This document shows, piece by piece, positions 1 to 6,291 of a DNA stretch of 6,875 nt. Within the stretch, counting starts at the first letter, position 1, and each line of letters opens with the position of its first letter. The stretch spans positions 1 to 6,875 of the forward strand of contig JANXZT010000534.1 of assembly GCA_025355395.1 (NCBI GenBank). Reading direction: 5' to 3'. Made by a program: the position numbers and the translations under genes. The notes beneath the pieces were generated by a model. It did not search any database. It had not been told where the DNA came from and saw nothing but the letters and a program-made list of their open reading frames with translations. The DNA is from Betaproteobacteria bacterium. GTDB lineage: Bacteria; Pseudomonadota; Gammaproteobacteria; Burkholderiales; Casimicrobiaceae.

Positions 1-51
1 CCGCCAACCGCTGACACGAAGTGCGGGATTTATTATTGCTGAGGAAATGGA

Positions 52-81
52 ATTCCCGCGTTCGCGACGCGTTCGCGGAAT
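52..81. repeat. Degenerate copy of dispersed palindromic repeat
   Basis: An imperfect inverted repeat whose outer arms are ATTCC (52-56) and GGAAT (77-81). The stem continues as GCG (58-60) against CGC (74-76) once one C is bulged out, leaving a loop of about 13 bases. It is followed by GACG, as is the cleaner copy at 123-142, so the two are probably members of one repeat family. It sits in non-coding sequence well past the 3' end of ppsA. Function is unknown; it could form a hairpin in read-through RNA. Confidence 0.55.
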
Positions 82-97
82 GACGAAGTCCGCGGAG

Positions 98-146
98 ATC
101 CATCTCGTGCGCGAGAAAATGGATTCCCGCGTCCGCGGGAATGACG
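98..146. repeat. Dispersed palindromic repeat, ATTCCC-N8-GGGAAT type
   Basis: Positions 123-142 form a perfect palindrome: ATTCCCGCG, a TC loop, then CGCGGGAAT (9-base arms), followed by GACG. This fits the pattern ATTCCC-N8-GGGAAT, known in Neisseria as dRS3 and resembling GTCATTCCCGCG-type repeats common between genes in Betaproteobacteria. Just to the left lies a second nested inverted repeat: ATCCAT (98-103) with ATGGAT (119-124), enclosing CTCG (104-107) and CGAG (112-115) around a TGCG loop. The two structures share bases 123-124, so they would compete. On the minus strand the hairpin is followed by CCATTTTC, so it might also help end transcription coming from ppsA. The family assignment is by pattern only. 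Confidence 0.65.
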
Positions 147-192
147 GGGTCTCATGCATTGGCGTGCTGTCAAACGCCAATCGTCGCAGGAT

Positions 193-397
193 GCGAACCA
201 ATCGTCGCGGAACGCGAACCCATCATCGCGGAATCCGAACCCATCGTCGCGGAACGCGAACCCATCATCGCGGAATGCGAACCCATCATCGCGGAATGCG
301 AACCCATCGTCGCGGAACGCGAACCCATCGTCGCGGAACGCGAACCCATCATCGCGGAATGCGAACCCATCGTCGCGGAATGCGAACCCATCGTCGC
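193..397. repeat. Tandem array of 21-base units, nine full copies plus a partial
   Basis: Nine full units occupy 193-381, each beginning GCGAACCC (CCGAACCC at 235, GCGAACCA at 193) and ending GCGGAAC or GCGGAAT. A tenth is cut off after about 15 bases (382-397), and a badly decayed one may precede the array (172-192). Two sites vary, unit positions 12 (G or A) and 21 (C or T), and they go together: units 1, 3, 6 and 7 are G/C, units 2, 4, 5 and 8 are A/T, and unit 9 is the mixed G/T form. There are no unique spacers, so it is not a CRISPR array. All reading frames stay open because 21 is a multiple of three, giving seven-residue repeats in each frame, but no ribosome binding site or recognisable protein supports translation. 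It lies about 45 bases beyond the ppsA stop codon. Confidence 0.9.
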
Positions 398-399
398 TT

Positions 400-420
400 C
401 GTGCCAAGCGCCGCGGCACG
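400..420 (-). terminator. Stem-loop just past ppsA, weak terminator candidate
   Basis: CGTGCC (400-405) pairs perfectly with GGCACG (415-420) around a nine-base loop, beginning about 20 bases beyond the ppsA stop codon in the direction of ppsA transcription. No run of T follows on the minus strand, so it does not qualify as a normal intrinsic terminator. It could be a 3'-end stabilising hairpin, or chance. No better terminator is visible behind ppsA. Confidence 0.25.
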
Positions 421-441
421 CCCGTCAACCGGCAACGACGT

Positions 442-2835
442 TCAGGCCGGCTGTTTTTGCCCCGCGAGCAGCAGCCACGTGGCGACGACGGTATCGGGGT
501 TGAGTGACATGCTCTCGATCCCCTGCTCGACCAGCCACTGCGCAAGATCGGGATGGTCCGACGGTCCTTGCCCGCAAATGCCGGCGTATTTGCCCGCCTT
601 GCGGCACGCCGTGATGGCCATCGAGAGCATAGCCTTGACCGCATCGTCGCGCTCATCGAACGTGCTTGCAATAGGGCCGCCCGAATCGCGGTCGACGGCG
701 AGCGTCAATTGCGTCATGTCGTTCGAGCCGATGGAAAATCCATCGAAATGCGCAAGAAACCGATCGGCGAGAATCGAGTTCGATGGAATCTCGCACATCA
801 TGATCACGCGCAAGCCGTTCTTGCCACGCTCCAGACCCTGCGCCCGCAACAGGCGGATGACTTCTTCCGCTTCCTTCAGCGTGCGCACAAACGGCACCAT
901 CAGCTCGACATTGGTCAAGCCCATGTCGTCGCGCACGCGCTTCATCGCCTCGCATTCAAGCGCGAAACAGTCGTGAAACTCCGGTGCGATGTAGCGCGAG
1001 GCGCCGCGAAATCCCAGCATCGGGTTTTCTTCATGTGGCTCGAAATTGGCGCCGCCGAGCAGGTTCGAGTATTCGTTTGACTTGAAGTCCGAAAGCCGCA
1101 CGATCACCTTCTTGGGAAAGAACGCTGCCGCGATGGTGGCAACCCCCTCGGCGATCTTGCTGATGTAGAACTCGGTCGGGCTCGCGTAGCCCGCAATCCG
1201 GCCGCCCACTTCGCGCGCAAGATCGGGAGGCAAGCGATCGAACTGAAGCAGCGCCTTGGGATGGATGCCCACATTCTTGTTGATGATGAACTCCAGCCGC
1301 GCAAGCCCAACCCCCTCGTTCGGCAGGCGGCGAAATTCGAACGCGAGCTCCGGATTGCCGACGTTCATCATGATCTTGGTGGGTGACGGCGGCATGCGGT
1401 CGAGCGCCACCTCATCGATATCGATGCCGAGCAAGCCAGCGTAGACGTGGCCAGTGTCGCCTTCGGCACATGACACGGTCACCTGGGCGCCGTCCTCGAG
1501 AAGCTGTGTTGCATCCCCGCAACCGACGACCGCGGGAACGCCAAGCTCGCGCGCGATGATCGCGGCGTGGCAGGTGCGGCCGCCGCGATTGGTGACGATC
1601 GCCGCGGCGCGCTTCATGACGGGCTCCCAGTCCGGATCGGTCATGTCGGCCACCAGCACGTCACCCGGGCGCACCCGATCCATCTCGTCCACCGATTTGA
1701 CGACGCGCACCGTGCCCTGGCCGATCTTCTGGCCGATGGCGCGCCCTGTAGCAATGACCTGCGACTTGGACGTAAGCCGATAACGGCGCAGCAACTCGCG
1801 CGACTCGCCGCTCTCCCGCGATTTGACCGTCTCGGGTCGCGCCTGAAGGATGTAGAGCTTGCCGTCGTCGCCGTCGCGCCCCCACTCGATGTCCATCGGA
1901 CGGCCGTAATGGGCCTCGATGGTCATGGCATAGCGAGCGAGCTCCTCGACTTCGGTGTCCGTGATCGAAAACCGGTCGCGCTCCGCCTCGGGCACCTGCT
2001 GTGTCACGGTAGAGCGGCCGGTGGATTGCGCGTCGCCAAACACCATCTTGATCGCCTTGCTGCCGATGGTCTTGCGCAATATCGCCGGACGCCCTGACGC
2101 GAGGTTCGGCTTGTAGACGTAAAACTCGTCCGGGTTGACCGCACCTTGCACCACCGTTTCGCCAAGACCGTAGGCAGCGGTGATGAACACGACTTGGTCG
2201 AAGCCCGATTCGGTGTCGAGCGTAAACAAGACGCCCGCGGCACCGCGGTCGCAGCGGACCATGCGTTGCACCCCCGCAGAAAGCGCGACCTTGGCATCGG
2301 TAAACCCCTGATGCACCCGATAGGCGATCGCACGGTCGTTGTAAAGCGATGCAAATACTTCTTTTATAGCTTGAAGTATATTTTCCAAGCCATTGATATT
2401 AAGAAATGATTCTTGTTGACCGGCAAAGGAGGCTTCCGGCAGATCCTCGGCGGTTGCCGACGACCGGACGGCCCATGTGGCGCCCGGTGACTCGCGGGTC
2501 AGTCCCTCGTAGGCCGTCGCAACCGCGTCGATCAAGGCGCGGGGCATTGAAGCCGCCGTCACCCAGCCACGAATTTCAGCACCGGCGGACGCGAGGGCGC
2601 TGACGTCGTCGACATCGAGGCCGTTCAGGCGCTGCGCGATGCGTTCCTCGAGCCGATTCGATGACAGAAACTCGCCAAACGCGAACGCCGTGGTTGCAAA
2701 TCCCCCGGGAACGCGAATTCCCGCGCCGTTGAGCTGACTGATCATTTCGCCGAGTGATGCGTTCTTTCCCCCCACGCGATCGATGTCACCCATGCGCAGC
2801 CGCTCGAACGGCACAATCCGTACTTCGTTTTCCAT
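442..2835 (-). CDS. ppsA: Phosphoenolpyruvate synthase (pyruvate, water dikinase)
   Basis: Cytoplasmic gluconeogenic enzyme: pyruvate + ATP + water gives PEP + AMP + phosphate. The 797-residue product is close to the E. coli length (792) and full-length in all parts. The N-terminal ATP-grasp/pyruvate-binding domain has DRVGGKNASLGEM near residue 20 and RSSATAEDLP at 124-133. The swivelling phosphohistidine domain has GGRTCHAAIIARELG with catalytic His423. The C-terminal TIM barrel has NEGVGLARLEF (about 507-517), RLSDFKSNEY, ENPMLGFRGA, GSNDMTQL and the catalytic Cys754 in ICGQGPSD. Thr421, two residues before the histidine, is the expected target of PpsR, whose gene begins at 6292. The frame extends six codons upstream to 2853, but the ATG at 2835 is preceded by AGGGAG, so it is preferred. 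Residues of the AGQQES...FAS region are encoded by an odd low-GC patch (2347-2418). Identification is very secure. Confidence 0.97.
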   Translation of the reverse strand: MENEVRIVPFERLRMGDIDRVGGKNASLGEMISQLNGAGIRVPGGFATTAFAFGEFLSSNRLEERIAQRLNGLDVDDVSALASAGAEIRGWVTAASMPRALIDAVATAYEGLTRESPGATWAVRSSATAEDLPEASFAGQQESFLNINGLENILQAIKEVFASLYNDRAIAYRVHQGFTDAKVALSAGVQRMVRCDRGAAGVLFTLDTESGFDQVVFITAAYGLGETVVQGAVNPDEFYVYKPNLASGRPAILRKTIGSKAIKMVFGDAQSTGRSTVTQQVPEAERDRFSITDTEVEELARYAMTIEAHYGRPMDIEWGRDGDDGKLYILQARPETVKSRESGESRELLRRYRLTSKSQVIATGRAIGQKIGQGTVRVVKSVDEMDRVRPGDVLVADMTDPDWEPVMKRAAAIVTNRGGRTCHAAIIARELGVPAVVGCGDATQLLEDGAQVTVSCAEGDTGHVYAGLLGIDIDEVALDRMPPSPTKIMMNVGNPELAFEFRRLPNEGVGLARLEFIINKNVGIHPKALLQFDRLPPDLAREVGGRIAGYASPTEFYISKIAEGVATIAAAFFPKKVIVRLSDFKSNEYSNLLGGANFEPHEENPMLGFRGASRYIAPEFHDCFALECEAMKRVRDDMGLTNVELMVPFVRTLKEAEEVIRLLRAQGLERGKNGLRVIMMCEIPSNSILADRFLAHFDGFSIGSNDMTQLTLAVDRDSGGPIASTFDERDDAVKAMLSMAITACRKAGKYAGICGQGPSDHPDLAQWLVEQGIESMSLNPDTVVATWLLLAGQKQPA

Positions 2836-2839
2836 GCCA

Positions 2840-2845
2840 CTCCCT
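2840..2845 (-). promoter_or_regulatory. Ribosome binding site deciding the ppsA start
   Basis: On the minus strand AGGGAG lies four bases before the ATG at 2835-2833. The upstream in-frame ATG (2853-2851) has no comparable purine-rich sequence before it, and the extra residues (MIPGSG) are not expected in PEP synthases. This decides for the shorter protein. Confidence 0.6.
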
Positions 2846-2928
2846 GGGATCATTGGTGCAGACGGCCTATGGTGCGCCGCGCAATAACCGCCGCATGCCT
2901 CCCTCGCCGACGCCGCATGGGTGCAGGG

Positions 2929-2934
2929 ATTTTA
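2929..2934 (-). promoter_or_regulatory. Possible -10 element of the ppsA promoter
   Basis: TAAAAT on the minus strand is the best -10-like hexamer in the 276-base gap upstream of ppsA, and would start a transcript near 2922, giving a leader of roughly 85 bases. No good -35 element sits at 16-18 bases, so the promoter would be weak or activator-dependent. The rest of the gap (2836-3057) is GC-rich and shows nothing else I can support. Confidence 0.3.
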
Positions 2935-3057
2935 CCTTGCGCGGGTGACTTCCCGTCGCGATGCTGCGCCGCACAGCAGTGGCACAAGGTCGGCTTAAGC
3001 CACGCATCGGGCGGGCGCCGCCCCACCATGAAGGGCGCGGCGAAGAGTGCCAAAGCA

Positions 3058-3079
3058 ACGGGCCCGACGAGGGGCCCGT
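3058..3079 (-). terminator. Hairpin terminator behind the HTH gene
   Basis: ACGGGCCC (3058-3065) and GGGCCCGT (3072-3079) form a perfect eight-base GC-rich stem with a six-base loop, about 33 bases past the HTH stop codon. On the minus strand it is followed by TGCTTTGG, a poor but present T-rich stretch. The stem is strong and the tail weak, so termination efficiency is uncertain. It separates the HTH gene from ppsA. Confidence 0.55.
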
Positions 3080-3111
3080 GGCAGGCTGAGACTGGTACCC
3101 GAACGTTACCG

Positions 3112-3498
3112 TCAGTCGAGGTGAGTGCCCGGCAGGTGCCCCTCGGCAGGCAACGGCAACTCGATGCTGCCCGCAGCCTCGGCGCTGCCCGTCATGCCGG
3201 GAAGACCGGCACGCTGACGACCACGCACGGCACGGCGCAAGGTGCGGTACAGATCGGGATGCGTTTCCTTCAAATAGCTGATGATCTCGAAATCGACGCG
3301 TTTCACCTGCGAGAGATCGATCTGCTCCACATGCACCAGGCGCAGCAGCTCGCGCACCGGTTTGGGCATTTCGCGCCCGCTCTCATAGCGCGAGCCGCCG
3401 CTCTGCGTCACGCCAATCTGGGTCCAGAACTGCTCCTGGTTAAGACCGAGCCGGCGGCGGATTTCGCGGGGGTTGAGCACGCGGTCGAAGATCTTCAC
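3112..3498 (-). CDS. Small XRE-like helix-turn-helix protein
   Basis: Predicted DNA-binding protein of 128 residues. Residues 8-45 (LNPREIRRRLGLNQEQFW then IGVTQSGGSRYESGR) read as an XRE/Cro-type helix-turn-helix, with VTQSGGSRYESG as the likely recognition-helix region. Residues 46-90 (PKPVRELLRLVHVEQIDL, then DFEIISYLKETHPDLYRTLRR) look like a helical extension, and the last 35 residues are low-complexity. I know this as a recurring family of uncharacterised regulators in Betaproteobacteria; the target is unknown. The open frame extends to an ATG at 3543, but its first 15 codons run through a transcription terminator (3517-3541), so I place the start at the GTG at 3498, which is preceded by a weak GGA. 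Another GTG lies at 3480. No partner toxin gene adjoins it, so there is no sign of a toxin-antitoxin pair. The function could be autoregulation or control of neighbours; nothing in the sequence decides. Confidence 0.8.
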   Translation of the reverse strand: MKIFDRVLNPREIRRRLGLNQEQFWTQIGVTQSGGSRYESGREMPKPVRELLRLVHVEQIDLSQVKRVDFEIISYLKETHPDLYRTLRRAVRGRQRAGLPGMTGSAEAAGSIELPLPAEGHLPGTHLD

Positions 3499-3516
3499 AG
3501 TTGTCCAAAAGTAGGT

Positions 3517-3541
3517 AAAAAAGGCGGAACAAGCCTCCGCC
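3517..3541 (-). terminator. Intrinsic terminator after ybiT, immediately before the HTH gene
   Basis: On the minus strand GGCGGA (3541-3536) and TCCGCC (3528-3523) form a perfect six-base stem with a seven-base loop, directly followed by six T (3522-3517). This is a textbook intrinsic terminator reading in the ybiT direction, about 100 bases past the ybiT stop. Its T-run ends only 18 bases before the chosen GTG start of the HTH gene, so it could equally act as an attenuator in that gene's leader. Confidence 0.75.
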
Positions 3542-3639
3542 ATACCAATGGCATATTTTCGCCAAACCTCGCCCGCGGAGCAAGCGCCATTCGTCAGAAA
3601 CGGCGAAAATCTCCGGTTCCTGTTGCAGCGACGCTCTGG

Positions 3640-5241
3640 CTACGCTGCTCCTTTTGACGCCAGATAGTCTTCGTAGTTTCCGATGAAATGCACCGGCTCG
3701 GGCGTCCCGAGCTCGATCACCTGTGTGGCAAGGGAAGAAACGAACTGGCGATCGTGCGACACGAAGATCAGCGTGCCCTTGTAGAGCTCAAGGGCAAGGT
3801 TCAGGGATTCGATCGATTCCATGTCCATGTGGTTGGTCGGCTCGTCCATCATGAGGACGTTGGGCCGCAGCAGCATGAGCTTGCCGTAGAGCATGCGGCC
3901 GCGCTCGCCACCGGAGAGCACCCGCAGCGGCTTCCTGCCATCGTCGCCGGTGAAAAGGAGCCGGCCCAGCGTCGCGCGCACGATTTGCTCATCGTCCCCC
4001 GGCTGCATCCATCGGGCCATCCAGTCGACCACGGTTTCATCGGACTCGAACACGCCGGTCTGGTCCTGCATGAAGTAGCCGGGGGACGCCTTCTCCGCCC
4101 ACTTGACTGCGCCGGCATCCGGGCTGAGCTCACCCAGCAGCGTCCGCAACAGCGTGGTCTTGCCGGCGCCGTTCGGGCCGATGATCGCCAGCCGCTCCCC
4201 CGCTTCGAGCATCATCGAAAGATTGGAAAAAAGCTCACGGGGCTGGCCCCAACCTTTGGCCAGATGCTGGAGCTCGACCGCCTGCCGGTGCAGCTTTTGC
4301 CTGGGATCGACGTCGAACCGGATGTACGGGTTTTGGCGCGATGATGGCTTGATGTCGGCAACGTTGATCTTCTCGATCTGCCGGGCACGGGAGGTCGCCT
4401 GCCGCGCCTTGGATTTGTTGGCCGAAAACCGGCGCACGAACTCCTGCAGCTCGGCGATTTTTTCCTTCGCTTTCACGTTCGCCGAAAGCACCTGTGCGCG
4501 GGCCTGGGTCGACGCGATCATGTAGTCGTCGTAGTTGCCCGGATACGCACGCAGGGTGGCGTAGTCGAGGTCGGCGATGTGGGTGCAGACGCTATTCAGG
4601 AAGTGCCGGTCGTGAGAGATGATAATCATCGTGCTCGAGCGCGCGTTGAGCACGTCTTCCAGCCAGCGGATGGAGTTGATGTCGAGGTTGTTGGTCGGCT
4701 CGTCCAGCAGCAGGATGTCCGGGTCCGAAAAAAGCGCCTGCGCCAGCAGCACCCGCAGCTTCCAGCCCGGCGCCACGGCGCTCATCGGACCGTCGTGCAA
4801 CTCGATCGCGATCCCCGCGCCCAGCAGCAACTCGCCGGCGCGCGCCTCCGCGGTATAGCCGTCGAACTCCGCGAACTTCCCCTCGAGCTCGGCGGCATGA
4901 AGATAATCGTCCTCGGTCGCGGCAGGGTCCTCGTAGATGGCGTCCTTTTCCTGCTTCACCCGCCACATCGCGTCGTGGCCCATGAGCACGACATCGAGCA
5001 CGCGCGTGTCTTCGTAGGCGAACTGGTCCTGCGTGAGCTTGCCGAGACGCTCATGGGGGTCGAGCGCGACCGATCCTCCGCTCGATTCGAGATCGCCGCC
5101 GAGAATTTTCATCAGCGTGGATTTGCCGCTGCCATTGGCGCCGATCAAGCCGTAACGATTGCCGTCACCGAACTTGGCGGAAACGTTTTCAAATAGGGGC
5201 TTGGCCCCGAACTGGATGGTGAGATTGGCGGCGGTGAGCAC
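3640..5241 (-). CDS. ybiT: ABC-F family ATPase, YbiT type
   Basis: Cytoplasmic twin-ATPase protein of the ABC-F class, whose members bind the ribosome E site and influence translation; it has no membrane domain and is not a transporter. The 533-residue product matches E. coli YbiT (530) nearly end to end. First ATPase domain: Walker A GANGSGKST (about 34-42), Walker B ILLLDEPTNNLD (about 176-187). Its signature is the degenerate VAPGWKLR instead of LSGGE, which is also the case in YbiT and separates it from Uup and EttA. A charged linker (about 250-305, with FSANKSKARQATSRARQIEK) follows. Second domain: GPNGAGKTT (about 355-363), LSGGERGRM (442-450), VLMMDEPTNHMD (462-473). The frame extends to an ATG at 5307, but those 22 residues have no counterpart in YbiT and overlap a likely promoter, so the GTG at 5241 (VLTAANLTIQFG) is preferred. 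An intrinsic terminator follows. Confidence 0.95.
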   Translation of the reverse strand: MLTAANLTIQFGAKPLFENVSAKFGDGNRYGLIGANGSGKSTLMKILGGDLESSGGSVALDPHERLGKLTQDQFAYEDTRVLDVVLMGHDAMWRVKQEKDAIYEDPAATEDDYLHAAELEGKFAEFDGYTAEARAGELLLGAGIAIELHDGPMSAVAPGWKLRVLLAQALFSDPDILLLDEPTNNLDINSIRWLEDVLNARSSTMIIISHDRHFLNSVCTHIADLDYATLRAYPGNYDDYMIASTQARAQVLSANVKAKEKIAELQEFVRRFSANKSKARQATSRARQIEKINVADIKPSSRQNPYIRFDVDPRQKLHRQAVELQHLAKGWGQPRELFSNLSMMLEAGERLAIIGPNGAGKTTLLRTLLGELSPDAGAVKWAEKASPGYFMQDQTGVFESDETVVDWMARWMQPGDDEQIVRATLGRLLFTGDDGRKPLRVLSGGERGRMLYGKLMLLRPNVLMMDEPTNHMDMESIESLNLALELYKGTLIFVSHDRQFVSSLATQVIELGTPEPVHFIGNYEDYLASKGAA

Positions 5242-5305
5242 GGAGATGAAGACCTGGATTTGCGGGTTGCGGAGAGCGGCCCGGATGACGAAGATAAAAC
5301 CCATC

Positions 5306-5334
5306 ATTCTGCTAGAATCAAGCTCTTAGCTCAA
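5306..5334 (-). promoter_or_regulatory. Candidate ybiT promoter
   Basis: On the minus strand TTGAGC (5334-5329) is followed after exactly 17 bases by CAGAAT (5311-5306). Each matches four of six consensus bases. Transcription would begin near 5299, inside the first codons of the longest possible ybiT frame, which argues that translation begins downstream at the GTG at 5241, with a leader of about 58 bases. The call rests on hexamer matching in an AT-richer patch. Confidence 0.4.
5310..5318 (+). promoter_or_regulatory. Candidate extended -10 promoter for the PHP gene
   Basis: TGCTAGAAT on the plus strand is an extended -10 element (TGn followed by TAGAAT, five of six consensus bases). No -35 element is visible at the usual distance, which extended -10 promoters can do without. 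Transcription would begin near 5325, about 90 bases before the PHP start codon. It overlaps the candidate ybiT promoter on the opposite strand. Confidence 0.35.
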
Positions 5335-5413
5335 GCAATGATCGCGGTGCCTTGACTGTTGGGCGTTCAAGCGCGCCCGCGGCCATGACCCCCCCCGAAC
5401 CTCTGCCGATCCG

Positions 5414-6244
5414 ATGCCCCGCTACGACCTGCACTCGCATTCGACTTACTCCGACGGCCTGCTGTCGCCGGCCAAACTGGTCGCCCGTGCAGCAAGTCGC
5501 GGCGTCGATGTCCTGGCGTTGACGGATCACGACGAAGTTGCAGGCCTCCCGGAGGCGCGCGCCGCCGCCGCTCACGCAGGCATCTCACTCGTGAACGGAT
5601 CCGAGCTTTCGGTGAGCTGGGAATCCCACACGCTGCACGTCGTCGCCCTTCGCATCGACCCTGAATCGCCCACCCTGGTGCAAGGGCTCGAAAACATTCG
5701 CAGCGGACGTACTACCCGCGCGCAACGTATTGCCAACGCGCTCGCCGAAGCGGGCATTGGCGGGGCCTACGAAGGTGCGATGAAGTACGTGACCAGCGAG
5801 GAGCTCATTTCGCGCACTCACTTCGCGCGCTACCTCGTCGAAGCCGGTTACGCGAACGAGGTCAAGGACGTGTTCAAGCGTTATCTCACGCCCGGCAAAC
5901 CCGGATACGTTGTGCACGAGTGGGCAACGCTCCCGCAGGCCATCGACTGGATCCACACGGCGGGGGGCCAGGCAGTGCTCGCCCATCCCGGACGCTACAA
6001 GGTCGGCGTGAGTGGGTTACGCCGATTGCTGGCAGACTTCCGTGACGCTGGTGGCGATGCGATCGAAGTGCTGTCATCGTCGCACACGGCGGCGCAGTTT
6101 GCGGAGTTCGCGACCCTTGCGCGCGTGTACGGCTTGATGGCTTCGGGCGGCTCCGATTATCACGGACCCGGAGAGAGCCGAATGGATCTCGGCGACTTGC
6201 CGCCGATGCCGGCGGGCGTCGTTCCGGTCTGGCAGCATTGGTAG
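5414..6244 (+). CDS. rnm: PHP-domain phosphoesterase, RNase AM / YciV (TrpH) family
   Basis: A 276-residue metal-dependent phosphoesterase of the PHP superfamily. E. coli YciV (RNase AM) is a 5'-to-3' exoribonuclease that trims rRNA 5' ends, and a Chromobacterium homologue is a 3',5'-nucleotide bisphosphate phosphatase turning pAp into AMP; either activity is plausible here. The metal-binding motifs are all present: DLHSHSTYSDG (His7, His9, Asp14), LTDHDE (Asp38, His39), GSELS (Glu64), His75, SRTHFARYL (His136), LAHPGRY (His191) and GGSDYHGP (Asp248, His250). The end, PAGVVPVWQHW, matches the family terminus, so the protein is complete. No signal peptide is visible. The ATG at 5414 puts the first motif at residue 5, a little short for the family, and has no clear ribosome binding site; an upstream out-of-frame ATG is discussed in the findings. 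It is followed 47 bases later by ppsR on the same strand with no terminator seen, so the two may be co-transcribed. Confidence 0.93.
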   Translation: MPRYDLHSHSTYSDGLLSPAKLVARAASRGVDVLALTDHDEVAGLPEARAAAAHAGISLVNGSELSVSWESHTLHVVALRIDPESPTLVQGLENIRSGRTTRAQRIANALAEAGIGGAYEGAMKYVTSEELISRTHFARYLVEAGYANEVKDVFKRYLTPGKPGYVVHEWATLPQAIDWIHTAGGQAVLAHPGRYKVGVSGLRRLLADFRDAGGDAIEVLSSSHTAAQFAEFATLARVYGLMASGGSDYHGPGESRMDLGDLPPMPAGVVPVWQHW

Positions 6245-6291
6245 GCTGCATTTCCGCGCGGTGTGGTTAGCACCTCGGTTACCCGGCACGC

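Noticed and set aside
193..397. CRISPR array
   Set aside because: Units are directly abutting with no unique spacers, the unit is too short, and no cas gene is nearby.
33..671. Long open frames with seven-residue repeats on both strands (for example DDGFAFR and NANPSSR)
   Set aside because: They exist because the 21-base unit has no stop codon in any frame and the ppsA 3' end is GC-rich. They overlap ppsA out of frame or antisense, have no ribosome binding site and resemble no known protein. The NANP likeness to the malaria circumsporozoite repeat is a coincidence of translation.
3112..3498. Antitoxin of a toxin-antitoxin pair
   Set aside because: The HTH gene has no small partner gene; its neighbours are ppsA and ybiT, each beyond a terminator-like hairpin.
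3555..3610. Nine-base inverted repeat ATTTTCGCC ... GGCGAAAAT with a 38-base gap
   Set aside because: About one such pair is expected by chance in a window of this size, and nothing around it suggests an operator.
2869..3657. 262-codon plus-strand open frame across the gap and the HTH gene
   Set aside because: It runs antisense to the HTH gene, which has clear family motifs, and crosses two terminator hairpins. High GC commonly leaves such antisense frames open.
3640..5241. Antibiotic-resistance ABC-F protein
   Set aside because: The near end-to-end match to YbiT, including the degenerate first signature VAPGWKLR, points to the housekeeping subfamily.
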